A stretch of DNA of 38,778 nt. Origin: Takakia lepidozioides. Its lineage: Eukaryota; Streptophyta; Takakiopsida; Takakiales; Takakiaceae. Below, in pieces: positions 20,062 through 31,000 of the stretch (position 1 is its first letter; each line of letters starts with the position of its first letter). Location of the stretch: assembly GCA_030704615.1 (NCBI GenBank), contig JAKLZA010000284.1:1-38778 (forward strand), written 5' to 3'. The notes below the pieces were generated by a model. The model saw nothing but the letters and a program-made list of their open reading frames with translations, did not search any database and was not told the origin of the DNA. Both the position numbers and the translations under genes were made by a program.

Positions 20062-23000
20062 ATGGCGGAAAACCCGAGCGCTACAGTGTACTGCCCTCCT
20101 CACGAGCATAGAGCTTCATTTCCGTGCAGAGGGGACACCTGCCGGGTGATGGAGAAATATCTGTGCGTTCGATACCACCTGAAACCGGGGTCGGTTTTTT
20201 TGGAGGAGGAAAGGAAGGACTCAAACGGCCTTGTTGTCGAGAGTATTGTTGTGCTCCACGATGATTTCGGCGATGGCAGGGAATGGCGAGTTCCACCATC
20301 GGACAGCGTCATATACAGGGCTGTTGGGGACTTCATTTGCCCGCCAAATGCACCGTCTATCCTGGCGCCTTCCACGAAACAATCCGCGAATCAGAGAGTG
20401 GGTACCTCAAAGAGAGAAGTCCGCAACGAAGTAAATCCAGAGCCGAACCCATCCATGAAGACGACCGAGAACCGGGTTGTTCACAACCTGTCCGACTCAG
20501 ACGAGGTCATGGAAGTTCCGAGGTCGTCCTGGAGATCAGGCAAGTCCTCAATGGACGTCAGTGGAGGAGGGAGTCATATTCCCAGCACGAGCACCGCAGT
20601 TCGATCTATTCTAGAAATTCTGCGAGGGCTTCACCTGGAGGGACACCGGTCGGAGCTGGCCGGGCTGGACTACAGCAAGTTCGCAATTAAATCGGTTACA
20701 TGCCTTCCCGCCGACGTCGACGGTAATGTCTTCTTTGAGTTCCCTCCTCGGGCGGACTACTCGAGGGCGTCCGGAATGTTGACAGATATGGATAGAAAAC
20801 ATGACGGTCATCCTTGGTGCGTTACCAAAACCACCAGCATGAAGATGCTTGATGGTGTGCGGGTGCGCTACGTTGTTTGTGCGGGCGCGTTGCGGTGTTT
20901 CTCCCCAACTTGCTTCCACTTTAAATCCAGAGGTCACAGGAACGAGACCGATTGGACAGGCACAGCTCACCAACCATTTCGAGCTCAGGAGAAGGTTCCG
21001 AACTCCACATTTAAGTGTGCGCATTGCAAAGAACCACCACACTGCATGTCTGTTTGTAATGCCAAGCAGTTCTATGTGTTGCACCGTTTCCCTGACCTCA
21101 CCCGAGCTTGCATACACGTTGGTTCCCATTGTCACAAATTGGCGAGGGGGAACTCGCGGGAGGCTGCCCACGAAGCAGAGCAGCTCGTTCAGGAGGAGGT
21201 TAAGTTGAGACCGGGTGCCAAACCCAAACAGATACAGCTCCAAGCCGCCCATAAGATGGCATTGGCCAGAATTATGTCGGAAGACGGCTCGGATAGAGTT
21301 CCTCTCGACGAGAAGGAAATGGAGGCATTGCTAGAGTCGGTGTCCCACGTATGTTCACCGAATGTCCGAAACCACATTGTCTCATGCAAACAGAAAATTG
21401 GGCGTGGCTCGGATATGCACTCCATTCTGGAGGTGAAGCGACGATGTGGATATGACTACATTCATGGAAGTAGGTTTCCAGGACAAGGGACTGAGGCAGA
21501 TCGTTGTTTCGTATTCAAAATGTCCACGTGTGGACCTGGCAGTGGCGTCGAACTGGTCGACAGGATGACGAGTGGGAACTTGTCAAACAGTTGGGTCATG
21601 TTCGACCATATCAAGCGAATTACAAATCACCAGTGGGTGACAATGGGTGCACATGTCTACGACACCCACTGCAGGATGCTAATGACAATTGCTATTTGTG
21701 AGATGAAAGGAGAGGACACACAATCGGAGATGCTTCTTTGGCAGGGAATAAACGAACAGATGGCCAAGGCGGGATTGCCCCCTCCCAATTTCCGTGGTTT
21801 CATGGCGGACAACGCACAAGCAAATTGGGCTGCCATCCGAAGGGTGTACGGGCAAGACCCCAATGTTCCCATGGAAGGCAAGGAGAGATCTTGTGGGTTC
21901 CACTTTCTGCAGAGCCTTTCGCAGTACACAACCAGGCTCGTGGCGCCAGATTTCAGAGAGGAGCACCGTTCCATGTGCCTTGCGTGGAAGCGCGCTCCCA
22001 CCTTGGATGATGCAGAGACACAGTTTGCATGCATACGGGCTTGGTGGACATCGTCAGGTGCTGTAAGGAAATCAGACGAAGGAGCAATGGTCAGTTGGCT
22101 AGCATGGTGGCATTATCGTTTCCTCCAGTTCGGCGACTATATGCGGGAGGTGAGTTGCACGAATTCGCGTCCCGTTGGATATTATTCTTGGCCATATTTG
22201 TAACTTGCTTGTAACCTCAACATGTGCTTGTGCAGGAAATGTGTCTCGACTCCGACACCGACATGCCCACGACAAACATGGCCGAATCAGTGCACTCTTC
22301 CTGGCGTGCCTCCTCTGCGGCGCATCTGGTGGACATCCTCACTGCCACAACGGAGGACATTGTGAGGTCAATTATGCAGCAATGCAGGTACAACGAGTTC
22401 TTGAAAGGGAAACAGTGGGGCTTGGGGCCGGACAGGCAGGAAATGCTGATGCGGACTGCCTCCAGATCGAAGAATCCTCGGAAGTGGGCGGCGGCCTTGC
22501 GAGAGGGCCTTCGGGACACGCCATTGCTGCGAAGAGGCCAACATTTGGAAGGAGATGTTCATACCCGTCCAGTGAGACGAAGACTTGACGAGGCACCTGG
22601 CGGAGAAGAGGATTCATGGCGAGCTGACAAGAATATTCGCACGCTCCCTCGTGGTCCGGTGATGTTGTCCGAGGAGGTCTCGTCGAGCACCGGAAGTCCT
22701 GCACGTTCAAGATCGCCATCTCCTTTGAGCACAGGGCGCGTGCCCCGGCAACATAACGAGCCATCTGTAGTAAAGCAATACAACATTCCCATTGTGGAGA
22801 CAAGAGTGTCGGAGTCACAGTGGAGAATTGCGAGGACATTGCCGGCATTTCGAGGGAAGTGTTGCGCCATCCGGGTGGATACGAGAGCACGCTGTGGTGA
22901 GATGATTCGGAGGAACCCACACGGTGCTGTACCTGCACCTTGTTTCAGCGGCAGATTTTTGACTCCCACATTTGCTCACGCCACAACGCAGACATTTTGG

Positions 23001-23654
23001 TTCTGTAGGCACGACATAATGACCTGTGTATTTGGCAAGCCCAAGTACGGGATTCAGGGAATGCCGGAGCCTCCGGGCGTCTGGCCTGTTGCACCGGGTT
23101 GCAGCCTCTCTCAGAATGAGGCGGATGCTCTATCTGCAGCAGGATTTCGAATGGTGCAACGCACAGACATCCCGGCCCACGCATTTCCGGTTCCTCAGAC
23201 CCAGCCATTGCATACTGCTCGGTCCAGTAGAGACGGATTGGACAATTCTGCACATCCCACAATGCGATTCGGAAGAGTGAAGAGACGACACCCTCCCAAC
23301 AAGTTGAATGAGACTCGGATTGCCAATGCTCTTGGGATGGCTTGCACTATTCAGAGCTCCGTGGACGTACCCCCACCCGGCCTTGGGCGTGTGTATCGGA
23401 TGGCAACGGCCGGCTCGGCTGTACGCGACGATGTATACACAATTACGATTGGAGTGGAGCCGACTTGCAACTGTACGGACTTCTCGTTGATGGAAGCAAA
23501 GAAGGGTTCGAAGTATTATCCGTGCAAGCATCTGTATTACATTTACCTGAAGAGGTTGAGGATGAACGTGACTATTGATGACTTTATTCATGCACCGGCG
23601 TTGAGCGTGAACGAGCTGCACAAACTCCTCCTTAGGGATTCCAGAAATCATTGA
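20062..23654 (+). CDS. MULE-like DDE transposase with zinc cluster and SWIM finger (2 exons)
   Basis: Exons 20062-22149 and 22236-23654. The intron is GAG|GTGAGT to TGTGCAG|GAA in phase 0, giving 1,168 residues. The ATG is the first in a frame open from 19930 and has a good context (CCCATGGCG). A Cys/His cluster spans ~279-358 (C279, C284, C319, C322, C328, C332, C350, C357), like the WRKY-GCM/FLYWCH-type fingers of Mutator-like transposases. An RNase H-like core follows: 'WVMFDHIK' (D515), 'VYDTHCRMLMTIAICEM', 'GFMADNAQANW' (D583) and, after the intron, 'TNMAESVHSSW' (E713), the likely D-D-E triad. A SWIM finger lies at C1107/C1109/C1126/H1128. A Ser/Arg-rich linker separates core and SWIM. 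It probably binds the termini and palindromes and catalyses cut-and-paste. The superfamily is judged from motifs only; KDZ-type is possible. Confidence 0.9.
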
Positions 23655-23816
23655 TGGGGCAAACGGAATCCTCCATATGGATATTTTCAAATGCATTTTG
23701 CTGTATCAGACTTTTTTTTTGCAGTGTAATGAAATGCACCCCAAAACTCCTGGAATGAGGCAATATTCCATTCAAACTGAGATCCAACAGAAGCAGTTCT
23801 GGGGCCATTTCTGGAA
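23655..23816 (+). other. Transposase 3' flank
   Basis: About 160 bases of probable 3' UTR with a T-run near 23711. No clear polyadenylation signal is evident. Confidence 0.4.
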
Positions 23817-24245
23817 AAATGGCGCCGAATTTCTCTTTTTGGGGCCGAAAACTCGCTAAGTCCCAACATGCACTGGTACCTGTGTTTGGGAAAATGGCGC
23901 CGAATTTCTCTTTTTGGGGCCGAAAACTGGCTAAGTCCCAACATGCACTGGTACCGTGTCTGGAAAAATGGCGCCGAATTTCTCTTTTTGGGCCGAAAAC
24001 TGGCTAAGTCCGAACATGCACTGGTACAGTGTCTGGAAAAATGGCGCCGAATTTCCCTATTTTGCGCCGAAAACTGGCTAAGTCCGAACATGCACTGGAA
24101 AAATGGCGCCGAATTACCTGTCATGAGGGGACCTATAGCCGCGGAATTCGGCACCATTTTTCGCCAGACAGACCTATTGCCGCGAAATACGTCGCCGTTT
24201 TTTCAGGTTACGGACCCTATTACCGCGAAATTCGGCGCCATATTT
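23817..24245. repeat. ~73-bp array downstream of transposase with inverted end
   Basis: Five units start at AAAATGGCGCCGAATTTC near 23817, 23889, 23966, 24039 and 24101. Each is followed by GGGGCCGAAAACTGGCTAAG and TCC(C/G)AACATGCACTGG. The last stretch (24140-24245) holds three inverted, decayed copies (AATTCGGCACCATTTTT; GTCGCCGTTTTTT; AATTCGGCGCCATATTT). The array sits between the transposase stop and the right terminus, as in relic C. Confidence 0.9.
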
Positions 24246-24420
24246 GCACATGTCGCTGGGAATTGGCATGAGCGGAAGACGAAATTTCATGAGCACAACT
24301 GTCAAAAGTGCAATTTTCCCTTCAAGGGGCCGAATAATATATTTGTTTTTCCTGACACATTGCATTAAATTATTGTTTTTTATTGTTTTTTTATTGTTTT
24401 TAATTTTCGAAATTTGTACT
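24246..24420. other. AT-rich subterminal spacer of element B
   Basis: Contains two isolated CATGAGC motifs and a run of TTATTGTTTTT repeats (about 24372-24403). No gene. Confidence 0.6.
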
Positions 24421-24505
24421 TCTGCTCATGAAAACCGATTGTGTTACTACTCTGCTCATGCCGCTCATGCCGCTCATGCCGCTCATGCTCATGAAATAGC
24501 AAACC
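24421..24505 (-). repeat. Element B right inverted terminus
   Basis: TCTGCTCATG occurs at 24421 and 24451. It is followed by three CCGCTCATG units, CTCATGAAATAGC and AAACC. The reverse complement starts GGTTTGCTATTTCATGAGC and matches the left end from GCTATTTC inward. Single CATGAGC copies also lie at about 24267 and 24289. Confidence 0.85.
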
Positions 24506-24514
24506 TCCAAATAG
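24506..24514 (+). repeat. Element B target-site duplication, right copy
   Basis: TCCAAATAG, identical to 10292-10300, directly outside the right inverted terminus. Confidence 0.9.
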
Positions 24515-25071
24515 GTGTGATAGCCCAGGAGGGCAAGTGGAAGCACGCGGACTCCTACACATGTCCACAAAATCCCATTTTTAACACAATGATGCAATGC
24601 ACAAGTCCAACGAAGAGGATGTCTCCCATGTGCACTTTGCCTCAAGAACAGCGATTCTCGATATTGAAACAACAATGCAAGCATGCACAGGTTCAACTTA
24701 CTCACAGGCAAAGTCGGAGTCCAGCTCCTTGTCAGAAGTCTCCTCTGTACCAGTATCAGCGGGACGGGGCTTCGGAAGGACCTGAGAAGTGTGTCCACCC
24801 AAACCCATCAGGAGGTTCTTGTAAATCTCAGCATCCCCTTCAATCCCAAAGACATGTCGCGCACTGGCCTTGCAAGCGTGGTACGAAGCACCTGCAGTGG
24901 AATAGAATGAAGTAAGCAGACATTGAAGACACATTCGGAACGGTGGAAAGTGCTGAAAGTGCAAGCTCAATCAAACCTCATGAAATGTGAATGTTGAAGA
25001 GACGAACCTGTGCCCATCGACAAATCCAGAACTCTGGTGTCTGTGTAGGTGCAGCACTCCACAATCGGGAG

Positions 25072-28000
25072 GTTGCCGCACACTGTTTGGGCTGACATTG
25101 AAGGGTTCATTTCATCCTCACACAGGTGCCCCTGAAGTCCAAATGTTGCACCCTGAAACATTGAAATGTTCAGCTCAAACAGTGTGCGTTGCCGCACACT
25201 GTTTAAGCTGACAGTGAAGGGTTCATTTCATCATCAGATAGGTGCCCCTGAAGTTCAAATTTTGCACCCTAACACATTGAAAAGGTCTGCTAACACAGTG
25301 TGCGTTGCCGCACACTGTTTGAGCTGGTTGTGAAGGGTTCATTTCAACCTCAGATAACAGACAGCAAAGACCAAATTTTGCACCCTAAAACATTAAAATG
25401 TTCAGCTCAAACAGTGTGCGTTGCCGCACACTGTTTGAGCTGGCAGTGCAGGGTTCATTCCATCCTCAGAAAGGTACCCATGAAGTCCAAATTTTGCACC
25501 CTTAAACATTGAGATGTTCAGCTCAAACAGTGTGCGTTGCCGCACACTGTTTGAGCTGGCAGTGCAGGGTTCATTTCATCCTAAGATAGGTGCCCCTGAA
25601 GTCCAAATTTTGCACCCAGAAACATTGAAATGCTCAGCTCAAACAGTGTGCGTTGCCGCACACTGTTTGGGCTGGCAGTGAAGGGTTCATTTCATCCTCA
25701 AACAGGTGCCCCTGAAGACCAAATTTTTCACCCTGAAACATTGAAATGTTCAGCTCAAACAGTGTGCGTTGCCGCACACTGTCTGAGCTGGCAGTGAAGG
25801 GTTCATTTCACCGTCACATAACAGACAGCAAGACCAAATTTTGCACCCTGAAACATTGAAATGGTCTGCTCAAACAGTGTGCGTTGCCGCACACTGTTTG
25901 AGGTGGATGTGAAGGGTTCATGTCAACCTCAGATAACAGTCCCTGAAGTCCAAATTTTGCACCCAGAAACATTGAAATGCTCAGCTCAAACACTGTGCGT
26001 TGCCGCACACTGTTTGGGCTGACAGTGAAGGGTTCATTTCATCCTCAAACAGGTGCCCCTGATGTCCAAATTTTGAACCCTGAAACATTGAAATGTACAG
26101 CTCAAACAGTGTGCGTTGCCGCACACTGTCTGAGCTGGCAGTGAAGGTTCATTTCAACCTCACATAACAGACACCAAGACCAAATTTTGCACCCTGAAAC
26201 ATTGAAATGTTCAGCTCAAACAGTGTGCGTTGCCGCACACTGTCTGAGCTGGCAGTGAAGGGTTCATTTCACCCTCACATAACAGACAGCAAGACCAAAT
26301 TTTGCACCCTGAAACATTGAAATGTACATCTCAAACAGTGTGCGTTGCCGCACACTGTCTGAGCTGGCAGTGAAGGGTTCATTTCAACCTCACATAACAG
26401 ACACCAAGACCAAATTTTGCACCTTGAAACATTGAAATGTTCAGCTCAAACAGTGTGCGTTGCCGCACACTGTCTGAGCTGGCAGTGAAGGGTTCATTTC
26501 ACCCTCACATAACAGACAGCAAGACCAAATTTTGCACCCTGAAACATTGAAATGGTCTGCTCAAACAATGTGCGTTGCCGCACATTGTTTGAGATGGTTG
26601 TGAAGGGTTCATTTCAACCTCAGATAACAGACCCTGAAGTCCAAATTTTGCACCCAGAAACATTGAAATGTTCAGCTCAAACAGTGTGCGTTGCCGCTCA
26701 CTGTTTGAGCTGGCAGTGCAGGGTTCATTTCAACCTAAGATAACAGACAGTAAAGACCAAATTTTGCACCCTAAAACATTGAAATGGTCTGCTCAAACAG
26801 TGTGCGTTGCCGCACATTATTTGAGGTGGATGTGAAGGGTTCATGTCAACCTCAGATAACAGTCCCTGAAGTCCAAATTTTGCACCCAGAAACATTGAAA
26901 TGCTCAGCTCAAACAGTGTGCGTTGCCGCACACTGTTTGGGCTGACAGTGAAGGGTTCATTTCATCCTCAAACAGGTGCCCCTGATGTCCCAATTTTGCA
27001 CCCTGAAACATTGAAATGTACAGCTCAAACAGTGTGCGTTGCCGCACACTGTCTGAGCTGGCAGTGAAGGGTTCATTTCAACCTCACATAACAGACACCA
27101 AGACCAAATTTTGCACCCTGAAACATTGAAATGTTCAGCTCAAACAGTGTGCGTTGCCGCACACTGTCTGAGCTGGCAGTGAAGGGTTCATTTCAACCTC
27201 ACATAACAGACACCAAGACCAAATTTTGCACCCTGAAACATTGAAATGTACAGCTCAAACAGTGTGCGTTGCCGCACACTGTCTGAGCTGGCAGTGAATG
27301 GTTCATTTCAACCTCACATAACAGACACCAAGACCAAATTTTGCACCCTGAAACATTGAAATGTTCAGCTCAAACAGTGTGCGTTGCCGCACACTGTCTG
27401 AGCTGGCAGTGAAGGGTTCATTTCACCCTCACATAACAGACAGCAAGACCAAATTTTGCACCCTGAAAACATTGAAATGGTCTTCTCAAACAGTGTGCGT
27501 TGCCGTACACTTTTTGAGCTGGTTGTGAAAGGTTCATTCCATCCTCAGAAAGGTACCCATGAAGTCCAAATTTTGCACCCTTAAACATTGAAATGTTCAG
27601 CTCAAACACTGTGCGTTGCCGCACACTGTTTGGGCTGGCAGTGAAGGGTTCATTTCATCCTCAAACAGGTGCCCCTGAAGTCCAAATATTTCACCCTGAA
27701 ACATAGAAATGTTCAGCTCAAACAGTGTGCGTTGCCGCACACTGTCTGAGCTGGCAGTGAAGGGTTCATTTCACCCTCACATAACAGACAGCAAGACCAA
27801 ATTTTGCACCCTGAAAACATTGAAATGGTCTGCTCAAACAGTGTGCGTTGCCGCACACTGTTTGAGCTGGTTGTGAAGGGTTCATTTCAACCTCAAATAA
27901 CAGACCCTGAAGTCCAAATTTTGCACCCAGAAACATTGAAATGTTCAGCTCAAACAGTGTGCGTTGAGCTGGTAGTGAAGGGTTCATTTCACCCTCACAT

Positions 28001-31000
28001 AACAGACAGCAAGACCAAATTTTGCACCCTGAAAACATTGAAATGGTCTTCTCAAATAGTGTGCGTTGCCGCACATTGTCTGAGCTGGCAGTCAAGGGTT
28101 CATTTCAACCTAGAGTAACAAACAGTAAAGACCAAATTTTTTACCCTAAAACATTGAAATGGTCTGCTCAAACAGTGTGCGTTGCCGCACACTGTTTGAG
28201 GTGGATGTGAAGGGTTCATGTCAACCTCAGATAACAGTCCCTGAAGTCCAAATTTTGCACCCAGAAACATTGAAATGCTCAGCTCAAACACTGTGCGTTG
28301 CCGCACACTGTTTGGGCTGACAGTGAAGGGTTCATTTCATCCTCAAACAGGTGCCCTGATGTCCAATTTTGAACCCTGAAACATTGAAATGTACAGCTCA
28401 AACAGTGTGCGTTGCCGCACACTGTCTGAGCTGGCAGTGAAGGGTTCATTTCAACCTCACATAACAGACACCAAGACCAAATTTTGCACCCTGAAACATT
28501 GAAATGTTCAGCTCAAACAGTGTGCGTTGCCGCACACTGTCTGAGCTGGCAGTGAAGGGTTCATTTCACCCTCACATAACAGACAGCAAGACCAAATTTT
28601 GCACCCTGAAACATTGAAATGTACATCGCAAACAGTGTGCGTTGCCGCACACTGTCTGAGCTGGCAGTGAATGGTTCATTTCAACCTCACATAACAGACA
28701 CCAAGACCAAATTTTGCACCTTGAAACATTGAAATGTTCAGCTCAAACAGTGTGCGTTGCCGCACACTGTCTGAGCTGGCAGTGAAGGGTTCATTTCACC
28801 CTCACATAACAGACAGCAAGACCAAATTTTGCACCCTGAAACATTGAAATGGTCTGCTAAAACAATGTGCGTTGCCGCACACTGTTTGAGATGGATGTGA
28901 AGGGTTCATTTCAACCTCAGATAACAGACCCTGAAGTCCAAATTTTGCACCCAGAAACATTGAAATGTTCAGCTCAAACAGTGTGCGTTGCCGCTCACTG
29001 TTTGAGCTGGCAGTGCAGGGTTCATTTCAACCTAAGATAACAGACAGTAAAGACCAAATTTTGCACCCTAAAACATTGAAATGGTCTGCTCAAACAGTGT
29101 GCGTTGCCGCACACTGTTTGAGGTGGATGTGAAGGGTTCATGTCAACCTCAGATAACAGTCCCTGAAGTCCAAATTTTGCACCCAGAAACATTGAAATGC
29201 TCAGCTCAAACAGTGTGCGTTGCCGCACATTGTTTGGGCTGACAGTGAAGGGTTCATTTCATCCTCAAACAGGTGCCCCTGATGTCCCAATTTTGCACCC
29301 TGAAACATTGAAATGTACAGCTCAAACAGTGTGCGTTGCCGCACACTGTCTGAGCTGGCAGTGAAGGGTTCATTTCAACCTCACATAACAGACACCAAGA
29401 CCAAATTTTGCACCCTGAAACATAGAAATGTTCAGCTCAAACAGTGTGCGTTGCCGCACACTGTCTGAGCTGGCAGTGAAGGGTTCATTTCAACCTCACA
29501 TAACAGACACCAAGACCAAATTTTGCACCCTGAAACATTGAAATGTACAGCTCAAACAGTGTGCGTTGCCGCACACTGTCTGAGCTGGCAGTGAAGGGTT
29601 CATTTCAACCTCACATAACAGACACCAAGACCAAATTTTGCACCTGAAACATTGAAATGTTCAGCTCAAACAGTGTGCGTTGCCGCACACTGTCTGAGCT
29701 GGCAGTGAAGGGTTCATTTCACCCTCACATAACAGACAGCAAGACCAAATTTTGCACCCTGAAAACATTGAAATGGTCTTCTCAAACAGTGTGCGTTGCC
29801 GTACACTGTTTGAGCTGGTTGTGAAAGGTTCATTCCATCCTCAGAAAGGTACCCATGAAGTCCAAATTTTGCACCCTTAAACATTGAAATGTTCAGCTCA
29901 AACACTGTGCGTTGCCGCACACTGTTTGGGCTGGCAGTGAATGGTTCATTTCATCCTCAAACAGGTGCCCCTGAAGTCCAAATATTTCACCCTGAAACAT
30001 AGAAATGTTCAGCTCAAACAGTGTGCGTTGCCGCACAATGTCTGAGCTGGCAGTGAAGGGTTCATTTCACCCTCACATAACAGACAGCAAGACCAAATTT
30101 TGCACCCTGAAAACATTGAAATGGTCTGCTCAAACAGTGTGCGTTGCCGCACACTGTTTGAGCTGGTTGTGAAGGGTTCATTTCAACCTCAAATAACAGA
30201 CCCTGAAGTCCAAATTTTGCACCCTGAAAACATTGAAATGGTCTTCTCAAATAGTGTGCGTTGCCGCACACTGTCTGAGCTGGCAGTCAAGGGTTCATTT
30301 CAACCTAGAGTAACAAACAGTAAAGACCAAATTTTTTACCCTAAAACATTGAAATGGTCTGCTCAAACAGTGTGCGTTGCCGCACACTGTTTCAGCTGGT
30401 TGTGAAGGGTTCATTTCAACCTAAGATAACAGACAGTAAAGACCAAATTTTGCACCCTAAAACATTGAAATGGTCTGCTCAAACAGTGTGCGTTGCCGCA
30501 CACTGTTTGAGCTGGTTGTGAAGGGTTCATTTCAACCTCAGATAACAGACCCTGAAGTCCAAATTTTGCACCCAGAAACATTGAAATGTTCAGCTCAAAC
30601 AGTGTGCGTTGCCGCACACTGTTTGAGTTGGCAGTGCAGGGTTCATTCCATCCTTAGAAAGATACCCATGAAGTCCAAATTTTGCACCCTTAAACATTGA
30701 AATGTTCAGCTCAAACACTGTGCGTTGCCCTACACTGTTTGGGCTGGCAGTGAAGGGTTCATTTCATCCTCAAACAGGTGCCCCTGAAGCCCAAATATTT
30801 CACCCTGAAACATAGAAATGTTCAGCTCAAATAGTGTGCGTTGTCGCACTCTGTCTGAGCTGGCAGTGAATGGTTCATTTCACCCTCACATAACAGACAG
30901 CAAGACCAAATTTTGCACCCTGAAAACATTGAAATGGTCTGCTCAAACAGTGTGCGTTGCCGCACACTGTTTGAGCTGGTTGTGAAGGGTTCATTTCAAC

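Larger units (their letters stand above)
10301..24505 (+). mobile_element. Element B: ~14.2 kb MULE-like DNA transposon with ParB-methyltransferase gene
   Basis: Bounded by a perfect 9-bp direct repeat, TCCAAATAG (10292-10300 and 24506-24514), with inverted termini just inside. The left end reads GCTATTTCATGAGC from ~10309, and the reverse complement of the right end reads the same. The element holds two divergent genes: ParB-methyltransferase-like leftward (16964 to 10538) and transposase rightward (20062 to 23654). It also holds palindromic arrays between the genes, in an intron and downstream of the transposase. Both genes give complete open frames once spliced, so the copy may be young. 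A 9-bp duplication plus DDE/SWIM transposase fits the Mutator-like superfamily; KDZ/Zisupton-type elements are an alternative. The duplication may be 8-10 bp, since a G follows at both sites. Confidence 0.9.
10100..25071 (-). pseudogene. Element A ParB-methyltransferase-type gene, 3' exons, split by element B
   Basis: Three exons read on the minus strand. (a) 25071-25008 encodes 'RVLDLSMGTG', methyltransferase motif I, and ends in phase 1 at a GT donor. (b) 24891-24702 resumes 'GASYHACKASARHVFGIEGD' and ends in phase 2 (GA|GTAAGT). (c) The last exon starts at 24554, reads to 24506, is interrupted by element B, and resumes at 10291, ending at TGA 10102-10100. With one copy of the 9-bp duplication kept, exon (c) is an open frame across the junction ('GLSHLF' joins 'GLVFSPP'). 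Exons (a) and (b) match exons 8 and 9 of B's gene in motif, position and phase. 'FSPPRSCVLPVYAEALAAS' matches 'MPSPEREYILPTYAARLAS' in B's exon 10. Upstream exons are absent or beyond the satellite, whose edge lies directly on exon (a). Confidence 0.85.
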
